A DNA stretch of 34,375 nucleotides, taken from the NCBI GenBank assembly GCA_029821265.1, contig JALGTR010000096.1, positions 1 to 34,375 of the forward strand. Reading direction: 5' to 3'. The notes under the pieces were generated by a model that was given only the letters and a program-made list of their open reading frames with translations, did not search any database and was not told the origin of the DNA. This document shows, in pieces, positions 7,908-16,746 of this stretch (the first letter of the stretch is position 1; each line of letters starts with the position of its first letter). This stretch comes from Candidatus Zipacnadia bacterium. Lineage in GTDB: Bacteria > Armatimonadota > Zipacnadia > Zipacnadales > UBA5352. The position numbers and the translations under genes are program-made.

Positions 7908-8267
7908 TCAGTTGTTCGGGTCTGTCGCATCCTCAAGCGCAGCCAGCAGCTCGCTGATGTTGAAGGGCTTGGTCAGCTTCATCATAGCGCCCTTCGGCGT
8001 GTCCGCCCCCGTGTCGCCCGTCGCCACGATGATCGGCACGTCCGCCAGCCCCGGGATCTGCTCCAGCCGCTCGATGATCTCGGACCCGGGCATATCCGGC
8101 ATATGCAGGTCAAGGATGATGACCGACGGCGTCTCTTGCTCGACCTGCTCGAGCGCCTCCCGCCCACTCTGGGCCGAGGCGACCTCATAGCCCTCCCGCT
8201 GCAGAAGTATCCCCAGCAGGGACGCTATCTGTGCATCATCATCGACGATCAGAACGTGTCGTGCCAT
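7908..8267 (-). CDS. Single-domain response regulator (receiver only)
   Basis: 119 residues forming a complete receiver (CheY-like) domain and nothing else. Counting from ATG 8267, the acidic pocket is D9-D11 (LIVDDDA), the phosphoacceptor is D53 (ILDLHMPDMPG), the switch Thr is T83 (VATGDTG) and the conserved Lys is K100 (LTKPF). ATG 8267 has a GAGGA site six bases upstream; a GTG one codon earlier is possible. No histidine kinase or DNA-binding domain is nearby, so it must signal through an unlinked kinase and target. It sits between an oxidoreductase gene (36 bases upstream) and a URO-D-like gene (14 bases downstream), and is likely co-transcribed with both. Confidence 0.92.
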   Translation of the reverse strand: MARHVLIVDDDAQIASLLGILLQREGYEVASAQSGREALEQVEQETPSVIILDLHMPDMPGSEIIERLEQIPGLADVPIIVATGDTGADTPKGAMMKLTKPFNISELLAALEDATDPNN

Positions 8268-8303
8268 CACATGTCCTCTCCGGGGCGTGCCGGTGAGTGA
8301 GAG

Positions 8304-9359
8304 TCACTGGACCCGAGCGTCGCGCGCGATCAGGCGCTCCCGGAGTTCTCGCCACTGTTCGTCGGTGAAGCTGTGCGGCAGGTCGATACGCCTGCCCTCG
8401 TAGGCCGACTGCAGCGCCCCCATGGTCGCATCAAAGCCGGCACGTGCGGTCTCAAAGCGATTGAGGTGTGGCTCACCACCGTCGAGCCACTCGGCCACTG
8501 CGGCGGTGAAGTCGCGCTGCCCATCGTGCTGCTGGTTGTCCCAGCTGCTCTCACCGTGCTCCCGGCTGGCCATCCCCTCCGCCTGCCACCACCAGCCACG
8601 GTTCTGCGTCACGTAGATTCGACCGTGCGTGCCGAGGATATCGAAGTGCAGGTGCATCCAGAAGCTGTCCTCGCCAGGGGTCCCCAGCGCCTCGGTGTCG
8701 CAGTCAAACAGCACGCGAACACCACCGGGGAACCAGTACTCAGCGAAGGTATGCTCGGGGGCGCGGTGATAGGCCTTGTAGCCGCTCTCGTCGATCCCGT
8801 AGGCCATCGCCCAGACGGCCTCCGGCTGCACATCGTCCATCAGCATCAGCAAAAGGTCCATGGTGTGCGGGCCCATGCTCACGAGGTTGCCCCTGGTCGA
8901 GGCGCGGATGAGGTAGACGTCGCCGATCTCCTCATCCATCACACGCCTGATCGTGCCATCACGGAACTGCGGGAAGTACCTCCGCTGGCAGTTGACGATG
9001 ATCTTCATGCCCGTCAGATCGCGAATTCGCTGAAGGTCAACGATCTCGGACGGCATGATGGCCATCGGCTTTTCCAGAATCGTCGCCTTCACTCCGGCCT
9101 TTGCCGCGCACTCGACCTCCCACACGCGGTTGCCCGGCTGGGTCACAACGTGCACGATATCGGGCTCGACCGCCTCCAGCGCGGTCTCGTAGTCGGTGAA
9201 CTCGTGCTCGATGCCCCACGTGGTGGCGAATGTCTTCAGCCGGTCCTCGTCGAGGTCGCAGGCGGCGACCAGCGACATGTTCTCGATCTCCGCGTAGACT
9301 TCGGCGTGCTGCTGGGCGCGCGGCCCGCAGCCGAGGATCAGCGAGCGATAGCTGGCCAT
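8304..9359 (-). CDS. Gfo/Idh/MocA family oxidoreductase
   Basis: 351 residues. The N-terminal Rossmann fold starts SLILGCGPRAQQHAEVY, with an acidic strand-2 end (ACDLDEDRL), and contains the family Lys in ILEKPMAI (K97). The C-terminal domain has the conserved GPHTMD motif (G163, H165, D168), the usual catalytic His region. The family consists of NAD(P)-dependent sugar, inositol or pseudosugar dehydrogenases. Substrate cannot be told from sequence. ATG 9359 is supported by the Rossmann strand beginning right after it and a GGGGA site upstream. The frame stays open to 9752 but that extension is unlike the family. It is divergent from a second member of the family at 9508 and probably co-transcribed with the receiver gene. 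Confidence 0.92.
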   Translation of the reverse strand: MASYRSLILGCGPRAQQHAEVYAEIENMSLVAACDLDEDRLKTFATTWGIEHEFTDYETALEAVEPDIVHVVTQPGNRVWEVECAAKAGVKATILEKPMAIMPSEIVDLQRIRDLTGMKIIVNCQRRYFPQFRDGTIRRVMDEEIGDVYLIRASTRGNLVSMGPHTMDLLLMLMDDVQPEAVWAMAYGIDESGYKAYHRAPEHTFAEYWFPGGVRVLFDCDTEALGTPGEDSFWMHLHFDILGTHGRIYVTQNRGWWWQAEGMASREHGESSWDNQQHDGQRDFTAAVAEWLDGGEPHLNRFETARAGFDATMGALQSAYEGRRIDLPHSFTDEQWRELRERLIARDARVQ

Positions 9360-9507
9360 GGTCCATCCCCATCGGTTGCGTTCACTGGTGCAGCTCCCGT
9401 GAGGAGTATTCCCCGTCCTCCCGGCGGCGTCCTCCAGCAGGTTCCGCTCGGGCGACGAGGAAATGTGCGCCATCAGCAATTCCAGACAGATGAGGAGTCT
9501 GAGTATC

Positions 9508-10707
9508 ATGGCGGATGCGGTTCGACTTGGCATGGTTGGTTGCGGCGGTATCGCCCAGGCGCATCTGAACGGGTACGAGGCGCTCGTGAATGCAGGATAC
9601 GATCGCGTCGTCATCACTGCCGTGTGCGACGTCAGTGAGGAAAACGCGACGGCCACCGCCGCTCGCGTCGAGGAGATCTTCGGCGAGGTCCCGCAGGTGT
9701 TCTCAACCGCCGACGAGATGGTGGATGCGGGCGCGGCCGATGCCGCGGACATCTGCCTGCCCCACGCCTACCATCACACCGCGGGGATCACGTGCCTCGA
9801 GGGTGGCGTGCATGTGATGATCGAGAAGCCCGTGGGCATCACCGTGAAGGCCACCCGGCGCCTGATGGAAGCGGCCGAGGGCACCGACCTGATCATCGCC
9901 GGCGCCGAGCAGATCCGGCGCTGCATCGGTGCCCGGGCGATCGAGTGGGCGATCAACGACCAGAAGATGTACGGTGATCCGTTGTTCTTCACACAGGAGG
10001 TCTTCTCCCACTCCCCGTTCGATCGCAGCAGCTACAAGTTCGCCTGGCGCTCCCTTAAGATTCTGGGCGGCGGAGGACAGATCCTCGACGGCGGCGCCCA
10101 CTTCGCAGACATGGTCCAGCACGTCTTCGGACCGGTCGATGAGGTCTTCTGCAGCATGAAGACCCTCGATCAGACCATCATCGATTTGCCCGACGTCGAG
10201 AAGCAGCCGGCCGACATCGAGGACTACTGGACCGCCACGCTCCGCTGGGAAAGCGGCCTGACAGGCCACTGGAGCTGGTCCAACTACGCGGCCGGCGACA
10301 AGCTCTCCACCCGCATGTACTACGGCACTGAGGGCTCATTCGCCGACCGCCAGGAGTGGCAACACCCCTTCCAGTTCGGCGCCGACCTCACACTGCAGGA
10401 CGGAACGAAGGTGCCCTACGAACAGATCGAGGAGCAGTTCATGGGCACCCTGTCCGACGAGGAGAAGCACCAGCTCTTCCCCTACGGCATCACCGACGGC
10501 ATCGCCATCGAGTGCTGGGACTTCATCGAGGCCGTCGCCGATGGCCGCAAGCCGGAGATCGACGCCGAGGAGGCGCTGCAGGCCAAGTCACTGTGCTTCG
10601 CGCTCTACGAGTCAGCGCACGCCAATGAGCCCGTGAAGGTCGCGGACGTTCGCGACGGCAACATCAGCGCCTATCAGGACCCGATCAATGAGTACTGGGA
10701 CATCTGA
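9508..10707 (+). CDS. Gfo/Idh/MocA family oxidoreductase
   Basis: 399 residues. The Rossmann motif is GMVGCGGIAQAHLNG, followed by CDVSEEN. The family EKP motif is IEKPVG (E106-K107-P108), and the C-terminal domain has ILDGGAHFADM (D194, H198, D201) with a TWS-type aromatic sheet beyond it (TGHWSWSNYAAG). It probably oxidises or epimerises a sugar with NAD(P); the substrate is unknown. ATG 9508 has a GAGGAG site ten bases upstream. The in-frame ATG at 9463 adds 15 residues without family similarity. No signal peptide is present, so the enzyme is cytoplasmic. It shares a 148-base divergent intergenic region with the other Gfo/Idh/MocA gene. Confidence 0.92.
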   Translation: MADAVRLGMVGCGGIAQAHLNGYEALVNAGYDRVVITAVCDVSEENATATAARVEEIFGEVPQVFSTADEMVDAGAADAADICLPHAYHHTAGITCLEGGVHVMIEKPVGITVKATRRLMEAAEGTDLIIAGAEQIRRCIGARAIEWAINDQKMYGDPLFFTQEVFSHSPFDRSSYKFAWRSLKILGGGGQILDGGAHFADMVQHVFGPVDEVFCSMKTLDQTIIDLPDVEKQPADIEDYWTATLRWESGLTGHWSWSNYAAGDKLSTRMYYGTEGSFADRQEWQHPFQFGADLTLQDGTKVPYEQIEEQFMGTLSDEEKHQLFPYGITDGIAIECWDFIEAVADGRKPEIDAEEALQAKSLCFALYESAHANEPVKVADVRDGNISAYQDPINEYWDI

Positions 10708-10739
10708 GCGGCAGGCGAGAGGCTGACGGCAAACGGCGG

Positions 10740-10767
10740 ACGGCGACGGCTTCACGGCCGTCGCCGT
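10740..10767. terminator. Strong hairpin between convergent genes, possible terminator
   Basis: An 11-base-pair perfect GC-rich stem (10740-10750 with 10757-10767) closes a six-base loop. It lies between the convergent oxidoreductase (ends 10707) and aldo/keto reductase (ends 10826). There is no run of T after it on either strand, so it is not a textbook intrinsic terminator, but its place between two stop codons suggests a shared 3'-end structure. Confidence 0.45.
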
Positions 10768-10825
10768 CACTGGTTCTCGTTCCACGTCGCGCACTCGTCG
10801 GCAGGCGTTATGACAGATCGCTCAG

Positions 10826-11830
10826 CTACCGAAGAACCCGCCCCGTCACCGGAAAGACCGGGTCCTGGAATCCATACCCCGAGTGCTCGCCCGGAGGCAC
10901 CATCTCGTCGATCCGCGTCTCTATCTCAGGCGTGATCTCGACATCGAGCGCCCCGAGGTTGTCCTCAAGCTGCTCCATCGTCCGCGGCCCGATGATCGGG
11001 CACGTCACCAGCTCGTTGGCCATCACCCACGCCACCGCAAGCTGCGCTCCCGTGCAGCCGATCTCCTCCGCCAACGCCACGAACTGCTGCGCCAGCTCGA
11101 GGTTACTCGGCCGAAACTCTGTCTGCATGATCCGCTCATTGCCGCGCCCTACCCGCGAGTCCGGCGGCGGCTCCTGGCCCTGTACGTACTTCCCGGTCAG
11201 CACGCCCCGTGCGATCGGGCTGTAGGTCACCACGCCCAGCCCCAGCTCATCGCAGGCAGGTAGCAGCTCCACCTCGATGTCCCGGTTGGCCACGTTATAC
11301 AGCGGCTGCACCGCCGCGACAGGGTCCCAGCCCTGAATCGCCTGCACCCCCAGCGCATCCGCCACGCGCCACGCCGGGAAGTTGCTCAACCCTACATACA
11401 GCACCTTGCCCTGCCGCACGAGGTGGTCCATCGCCGACAGCGATTCCTCGATCGGCGTCTCCGGATCGGGCTTGTGCAGGTAGTACAGGTCGATGTAGTC
11501 CGTCCCCAGGCGCCGAAGGGAGGCCTCGCAGCCCTCAATGATGTGCTTGCGCGATGAGCCCGACATGTTCGGCCCCTCGCCCATCGGCAGTGTCACCTTC
11601 GTCGCCAGCACGATCTCCTCGCGCCGGTTCGCGATCGCCCTGCCCACCACGCGCTCGGATTCGCCCTGATTGTACTTGTCCGCGGTGTCGAGGAAGTTTA
11701 TCCCCGCGTCGATCGCAACGTTGATCATCCGCTGCGATTCGTCGTCCGGCGTCGGCCCTCCAAACATCATCGTGCCCAGGCACAGCTCGCTGACCTTCAC
11801 GCCGCATCCGCCAAGTGTGCGGTATTCCAT
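10826..11830 (-). CDS. Aldo/keto reductase
   Basis: 334 residues, an NADPH-dependent aldo/keto reductase of the YajO/Kv-beta-like type. The catalytic tetrad is visible: D48 (NFLDTADKY), Y53, K78 (VLATKVT) and H119 (DLYYLHK). Other family motifs are LGLGVVTYSPIARGVLTGKY and the NADP-binding end CPIIGPRTMEQLEDN. The ATG at 11830 is spaced seven bases from an AGGAGG site. The ATG at 11836 lies directly on that site and is less likely; the frame beyond it to 12061 is not family sequence. It is divergent from the broken alcohol dehydrogenase at 12076. It probably reduces a sugar or aldehyde; the substrate is unknown. Confidence 0.93.
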   Translation of the reverse strand: MEYRTLGGCGVKVSELCLGTMMFGGPTPDDESQRMINVAIDAGINFLDTADKYNQGESERVVGRAIANRREEIVLATKVTLPMGEGPNMSGSSRKHIIEGCEASLRRLGTDYIDLYYLHKPDPETPIEESLSAMDHLVRQGKVLYVGLSNFPAWRVADALGVQAIQGWDPVAAVQPLYNVANRDIEVELLPACDELGLGVVTYSPIARGVLTGKYVQGQEPPPDSRVGRGNERIMQTEFRPSNLELAQQFVALAEEIGCTGAQLAVAWVMANELVTCPIIGPRTMEQLEDNLGALDVEITPEIETRIDEMVPPGEHSGYGFQDPVFPVTGRVLR

Positions 11831-12075
11831 AACCATCCCTCCTGTGCCCGTCAGTTCGCCGGGCGGGAGGTCCGGTCCTGCGGCACCGCACTGCAGCTCT
11901 TCCATGATTCTCGAGCGCGAGCACCCTCCAGTGACGGTGGCACGCCGAACCCCTGGCGGGCGGGGGGAGCGGCCTGGATGGTCCATCCGGCGCCCTCCGG
12001 CCATGCGGCGATCCGCGCCGCAGCGCAGGAATATCCGTGCTCCGGAAGAACATTTAGACAAAGGTAGTGAACAGG

Positions 12076-12998
12076 ATGCGCGCTATGGTGTTGCACGAAC
12101 AGGCCGACATCACCGAGGAGCCCCTGAGCCTGGAGGAGGTCGACGACCCGCAGCCGGGACCGGGTCAGATACGCGTGAAAGTCCGAGCGTGCGGGGTCTG
12201 TCACACCGACCTGCATGAGGCGGAGGGTGATCTCGATCTGGCGACCGTGTCGGCATCGCCTGGCTGTGGTCCACGCCCGAGGAGTGCGAGTTCCGGCAGC
12301 GTGGCCTCGAAAACCTCTGTCCCGACGCGAAGTTCACCGGCTGGGATGTCGATGGCGGCTACGCGGAGTACACACTCGTGGGCGAGGAGTTCGCCTACCC
12401 TGTGCCCGAAGAGATTGACGACGCCCACGCTGCCCCATTGATGTGTGCGGGGATCATCGGCTATCGCTCCCTGCGCCTCGCCGACGCCGAGAATGCGCCG
12501 ACCCTGGGGCTGGTCGGCTTCGGGGCATCGGCGCATATCGCGATCCAGGTGGCACAGCACTGGGGGTGCGAGACATACGTCTTCAGTCACACCGAGCGGC
12601 ACCGCAACTTCGCGCGGGAGATGGGCGCGACGTGGGTGGGCGAGGTCGGGGACGATCCCGGCGTGAAGCTGCGCTCGGCGATCATCTTCGCGCCGGTCGG
12701 CGAGCTGATCCCGCCGATGCTCCGGGTCCTTGAGCGGGGCGGACAGCTCGTCTGCGCCGGTATCCACATGTCGCCGATCCCTCAGTTTGAGTATGATCTG
12801 ATCTACGGCGAGCGCGTCTTGCGTTCGGTGATGAACGCCACGCGCGAGGACGGCGAGGACCTCATGCGCCTCGCGGGGGAGATACCCATTGAGACCACCG
12901 TAACCACGTTCCCGCTGGAGGAGGCGAACGAGGCCCTACGGCAGGTCAAGGAGAGCGAGGTCTCGGGAGCCGCGGTGCTTGACATTGACGCGCGCTGA
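12076..12998 (+). pseudogene. Zinc-dependent alcohol dehydrogenase relic (internal deletion plus frameshift)
   Basis: Two frames together encode one medium-chain, AdhA-like zinc alcohol dehydrogenase. The first (from ATG 12076) reads RAMVLHEQ through ACGVCHTDLHEAEGDL. After about 12240 the family sequence continues in another frame: GDRVGIAWLW, then ENLCPDAKFTGWDVDGGYAEY, FGASAHIAIQVAQHWG and IHMSPIPQFEYDL to the stop. Between the frames roughly 30 family codons are missing, including the GHE segment with a catalytic zinc ligand. The structural-zinc cysteine cluster is also degraded: STPEECEFRQRG, where members have several more Cys. A working enzyme is therefore unlikely. An assembly collapse cannot be excluded, but the extra substitutions favour real decay. 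It is divergent from the aldo/keto reductase. Confidence 0.85.
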
Positions 12999-13019
12999 TC
13001 CGCAGATACTGACACCCGC

Positions 13020-14189
13020 TCATACCGGCGTGCCATGGCGCTCGATCGCCAGCTCGTACACCTCTTCGAGCCGCCTGGCTACCGACGGGTAGTGACACGA
13101 CTCGGCGAAACGCCTCCCGCCCTCGCGAAGCCTCTCCGCAAGCTGCCTGTCTTCGATCACCCGGCAGATTGCCTCGGCCAGCCCCTCCGCGCCGCGCTCG
13201 GGGAGAACCAGCAGGCCGTTGTCCCCGTCGTGGATCATGTCCGCGGCCCCGGGCGTGGCCAGCGCCACCACCGGAGTCCCGACGTACATCGCCTCCGTGT
13301 ATGCCAGCGGCTGCGTCTCGCTCCGACTGGCCGTCGCGAAGACGTCCATCGCCGCGTGGTAGTGCGCGACCTTGTTGTGGGGTACCGACCCGGCCAGGAT
13401 CGCCCGATCGCCCAGGCGCGAGCGTGCCGCCCGGCGGACGTCGTCCATCGCGCCTCCGTCGCCGACGACCAGCAGCCGCACCCCCGGTCTCTTCTCCGAG
13501 AGCCGCTCCACCGCGTCGATCACCATCCCGAGCTGCTTCTCCGGCGACACGCGCCCGAGGTAGCCGATGACGGTCTCCCCGTCCTCCAGCCCCAACGAGC
13601 GCCGCGTCTCGTCACGACGCGGCTCCAACAGCCCTCGCAGATCCACTGGATTGCGCACAAGCTCGATCGGTGTGTGGACGCCGCTGTCAACCAGCTTTTG
13701 CCGCATCCATCCCACCGGCGTTGTGATGATGTCGCAGGCGTTGAAAAACCCGGTCACGTGGCGGATGATCAACGACTCGACCCATGCCCTCGGCAGCGGC
13801 AACCGACCCGCGAACAGCTCGTACTGCGTGTGGGCGGTCGCGACGACCGGCAGATCGTTCCGCCGCGCCCAGTCCTGCCCCCAGCGTCCCACCCATGCCG
13901 GGTGCTGGCAGTGCACAAGGTCGAAGCGAAGCCGGCCCAGCGTCCGCGGTATCTCCCGCGCGAAGGGCGACGGCAGCGCCACCCTGTAATCGACCTCGCC
14001 GGGCACTCTCGCGGACGGGTAACGATGGACGTAGGGGTCATCAGCAAAAGGATCGTCGTCCTCCGGCGCGGGCGCGAATACATGCACCTCGTGCCCCAGC
14101 TCGCTCAGCCCGAGGCGGTAAAAGTGCGTGCAGTTCGCGACGCCGTTGAGGCTCGGCGGATAGGTGTTCGTGAAGAGCGCGATTCTCAT
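13020..14189 (-). CDS. GT4 family glycosyltransferase, diacylglycerol glucosyltransferase-like
   Basis: 389 residues with a GT-B fold. The N-terminal domain begins RIALFTNTYPPSLNGVAN and contains DLVHCQHP and ATAHTQYELFAG, which resemble the lipid glucosyltransferases that make monoglucosyl-diacylglycerol. The donor-binding domain starts at IGYLGRVSPEKQ (R213, K218) and has the retaining-enzyme EX7E motif E291/E299 (SETQPLAYTEAM). It lacks membrane helices and probably acts on the inner face of the membrane. ATG 14189 is set by the first beta strand; the frame runs open to 14813 but that part overlaps the heparinase gene. A plausible promoter lies at 14240-14268. The lipid acceptor is inferred from family resemblance; polysaccharide synthesis is an alternative. 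Confidence 0.88.
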   Translation of the reverse strand: MRIALFTNTYPPSLNGVANCTHFYRLGLSELGHEVHVFAPAPEDDDPFADDPYVHRYPSARVPGEVDYRVALPSPFAREIPRTLGRLRFDLVHCQHPAWVGRWGQDWARRNDLPVVATAHTQYELFAGRLPLPRAWVESLIIRHVTGFFNACDIITTPVGWMRQKLVDSGVHTPIELVRNPVDLRGLLEPRRDETRRSLGLEDGETVIGYLGRVSPEKQLGMVIDAVERLSEKRPGVRLLVVGDGGAMDDVRRAARSRLGDRAILAGSVPHNKVAHYHAAMDVFATASRSETQPLAYTEAMYVGTPVVALATPGAADMIHDGDNGLLVLPERGAEGLAEAICRVIEDRQLAERLREGGRRFAESCHYPSVARRLEEVYELAIERHGTPV

Positions 14190-14239
14190 CGCTGGAGGTT
14201 CCTGTCGCGGAAGCATCCGTAGTGCGCAGGTGCGTCTGC

Positions 14240-14268
14240 ACGATAGCACAGCCGCGCTCCCGCGGCAA
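14240..14268 (-). promoter_or_regulatory. Candidate sigma70-type promoter for the glycosyltransferase gene
   Basis: On the minus strand TTGCCG (14268-14263) and TATCGT (14245-14240) are separated by 17 bases, with a TG two bases before the -10 box. It lies about 50 bases upstream of ATG 14189 in the gap after the heparinase gene. The match is moderate. Confidence 0.45.
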
Positions 14269-14295
14269 GACCGCGCGCCATGGCGCCCACTCTGT

Positions 14296-16716
14296 CTACT
14301 GCTCCAGTGCGCCCGGCGTCCACGCCTCGCGCTCAAGCTCCACCACCCGCTGCGCGCCGTCGGCGATCGTCGCCACGACAGTGCGCGCGTCGGTCGTGAA
14401 GGTCGCGCCATCGGGCAGCGGCACCTCGATCTGCCCGCCTCCGGGGTTGAATGCCACGATGGTGTCCCCGATGCGCACGCCATGGAACTGATCGTCGCCG
14501 ATGCGCTCGACTTGCGGCACGGCGGCTCCGGCGTCGCTAATGACCATCGGCACGAGGAAGCTCGTCTGTTCGGTTGGCCCGGCGTCAAGCTGCAACAGGC
14601 CGATCTCGGCGTCCTCGTCCGGTGTGTGATCACGCGTCGGGTGGACGTAGACCGGCAGATACCTGCTGGCCTCCGCGCTGAACTCCTGCGGCTCCAGCGG
14701 CAACACCGTAAGCTGGGCGTCGCCGCGCGTGATCTCCCACGCGTTGGCTGTCTGCTCGATCTCGCCGATATGATGGAGCAACCACGAGAACGTCCGCGGC
14801 TGATCCGCCGCAAGCTGATCGTGCACTACCACCACGTCGCCGGCCAGCACGAGCGTACGCGTGAACTGCGTCAGCCCCAGGTCCTCGGGATACGCCGAGC
14901 TGGGGTCTGCCTCGATGATCGTGATGCCATCCTCGGTCACGAAGCCGGTCATGCGCGCCCGCCCGGGCTTCGGCCCCGGCCACATCTCGCCATCGCCGTA
15001 CTGCCCCTGCCCGTCGACGAGTATCGTGTTGTGGTTGCGCGTCCTCTTCTCGTAGGTGTAGCCGGGGTCATGCGCAAGCACTTCGCCGCGACCAAACAGG
15101 ATAAAGTGCCCCTGCTCGGGATGGTTATGCCCGGTGCCTGACAGACCGAATCGTGCGGCCAGCTCCGCCCACAGATGGCCGCCGAGAGGCCGGCTCACCA
15201 TTGCCACGTAGTTCGCGTCGTCCTCCCACGAGGTCCGAGCGAACGCCGTCTCGATGTCCGGGTAGTACTGCGCCAGCGGCAGAACCTCGAGCGGATCGAC
15301 GGCTTCGAGGTCTTCGTCGAGGTAGAGGAATTCGTAGGCCGACGTGCCCGGCGCGGTGTCCAGCATCTCCGCCAGGCCCTGCACGACCGGATCCTGGAAG
15401 CGCTTCGCCTCCCACAGCAGCAGGTGCGTTGCCGTCCCGCCCTTCGGGACGGTCGTGTCTTCCAGCGTGGCGGTGCCCTCGAAGCCCGGGTAGTAGTGAT
15501 GGAAGCGGAAGATCGCCTGGCCCTCAAGCCCTCGGTCGGCCCATGGGACGTGCAGGCCGGTCAGGCCCTCGTACAGCCCGACGAGCATATACAGGGTGGG
15601 CATCGAGAAATCCCAGTATGCCGGCCCCTCGTGGAAACCGCCATCCGGGCTGAACGTCAGGAAGATCCGCTCGGCGCGATCCCAGCCCCACGCGAGCCAC
15701 TCGCGGGCCTCGGGCACCTCGCCGTAGACCGCCCCCGCCGCGAGAATCAGCGCCAGATGCGCGAACCAGTAGTGATTCTGCTGGAAGCTCAGCCCACCGC
15801 CCGTCCGACCGTTCAGCGACAGCTCATAGATATGACTCGCCTGCCGAACGAACAGCTCGCGCAGGTCCTGTCGAAGGTCCTCCGGGATGTCCTCGTAGAT
15901 CCAGTCGTACGTCAGCGCCACGCCCTCCATGAAGTACTCCGCGTCGAGGTCCGCGCCGGTGTGCGGGTAGGTCGCCGCCATCTCCAGCCACCTGAGCAGG
16001 CCGTCGAGCTTCTCCTGCGTCGGCTCAAGCACGTACGAGAGTGCGTAGTGCGGCATGCGGCGGAAGGCACCGCCGTTCCGCTGTCCGGGCCGAAACTCCG
16101 GCGGATCCGCCGTCAGCACCCCCGGCGGGTCGTAGAACCGCTGCACCACAGGATGGTCAAGCCTCTCGCGCATCGCGGGGATGTCCTCAGCGGTGAAGAG
16201 AAACCGTGGGTGCTCATCTGCGAGCTCCGGGAGCATCGGATCGCGCGGAACGTTCACCGTATTGCGCCGCAGCGCCAATCGGCGCACCGTCACTCCCGGG
16301 GCCTCCCGCAGGATCAGCCGGATCGTATGCTCGCCCGCCTGATCGAAGCTCACGGAGGCGGTGCGCTCGGACATCGCATCGATCGCCAGCCGGAAGGGCG
16401 CATCCTGTTGCTCTCCGTCCACGACGACCCACAACGAGTCAGCGCCGTTGTTGGGCGCCGATGCCTCCACGACGATTCCGTATTGACCCGCGGGCAGCTC
16501 CCGCCTGACCTCAAGGAAGAACTCGTCGCTCTCCGCCCTGACGGCCGGATCGCCGTCATAGGAGACGAGCTGCATCCCCTCGCCATACTCCAGAAGGTCT
16601 TCGCCCACGACCTCCATGATCGGCTCCGTGCCGAGAATCGGCGTCTCGGTGATGGTCTCCAGATCGACGCCCGAAAAGGGCCCCATCACAAGCGCGGCCA
16701 GCATGATCTCCTTCAT
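14296..16716 (-). CDS. Heparinase II/III-like polysaccharide lyase, exported
   Basis: 806 residues. A short hydrophobic N-terminus (KEIMLAALVMGPFSG) looks like a weak signal peptide. Next come a beta-sandwich, carbohydrate-binding-like region (about 35-150, VEASAPNNGADSLWVVVDG) and an alpha/alpha toroid (about 170-480, with FSPDGGFHEGPAYWDFS). A heparinase II/III-type beta domain follows, containing SGTGHNHPEQGHFILFGRG near 530 and KRTRNHNTILVDGQGQYG. Family members cleave uronic-acid polysaccharides using a His and Tyr; the HNH and Tyr-containing segments are present. ATG 16716 has a perfect AGGAGG site five bases upstream. The frame extends to a TTG at 16746, which is less likely. It lies 30 bases after the sialidase-like gene and is co-transcribed with it. 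Exact polymer unknown. Confidence 0.87.
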   Translation of the reverse strand: MKEIMLAALVMGPFSGVDLETITETPILGTEPIMEVVGEDLLEYGEGMQLVSYDGDPAVRAESDEFFLEVRRELPAGQYGIVVEASAPNNGADSLWVVVDGEQQDAPFRLAIDAMSERTASVSFDQAGEHTIRLILREAPGVTVRRLALRRNTVNVPRDPMLPELADEHPRFLFTAEDIPAMRERLDHPVVQRFYDPPGVLTADPPEFRPGQRNGGAFRRMPHYALSYVLEPTQEKLDGLLRWLEMAATYPHTGADLDAEYFMEGVALTYDWIYEDIPEDLRQDLRELFVRQASHIYELSLNGRTGGGLSFQQNHYWFAHLALILAAGAVYGEVPEAREWLAWGWDRAERIFLTFSPDGGFHEGPAYWDFSMPTLYMLVGLYEGLTGLHVPWADRGLEGQAIFRFHHYYPGFEGTATLEDTTVPKGGTATHLLLWEAKRFQDPVVQGLAEMLDTAPGTSAYEFLYLDEDLEAVDPLEVLPLAQYYPDIETAFARTSWEDDANYVAMVSRPLGGHLWAELAARFGLSGTGHNHPEQGHFILFGRGEVLAHDPGYTYEKRTRNHNTILVDGQGQYGDGEMWPGPKPGRARMTGFVTEDGITIIEADPSSAYPEDLGLTQFTRTLVLAGDVVVVHDQLAADQPRTFSWLLHHIGEIEQTANAWEITRGDAQLTVLPLEPQEFSAEASRYLPVYVHPTRDHTPDEDAEIGLLQLDAGPTEQTSFLVPMVISDAGAAVPQVERIGDDQFHGVRIGDTIVAFNPGGGQIEVPLPDGATFTTDARTVVATIADGAQRVVELEREAWTPGALEQ

Positions 16717-16746
16717 GGCTGCCTCCTGCACGTCATCCAGCAGCAA

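Noticed and set aside
9360-9752. Possible N-terminal extension of the Gfo/Idh/MocA gene at 8304-9359
   Set aside because: The added sequence overlaps the start of the divergent oxidoreductase and has no family similarity; ATG 9359 has a ribosome site and begins at the Rossmann strand.
11976-11988. Perfect 6+6 inverted repeat GGATGG-T-CCATCC in the gap between the aldo/keto reductase and the broken alcohol dehydrogenase
   Set aside because: Possible operator, but it is a single short copy with no second site or regulator nearby; short palindromes of this size occur by chance.
14190-14813. Possible N-terminal extension of the glycosyltransferase
   Set aside because: It would run into the heparinase gene in another frame and is Arg/Ser-rich low-quality sequence; the GT4 fold starts at ATG 14189.
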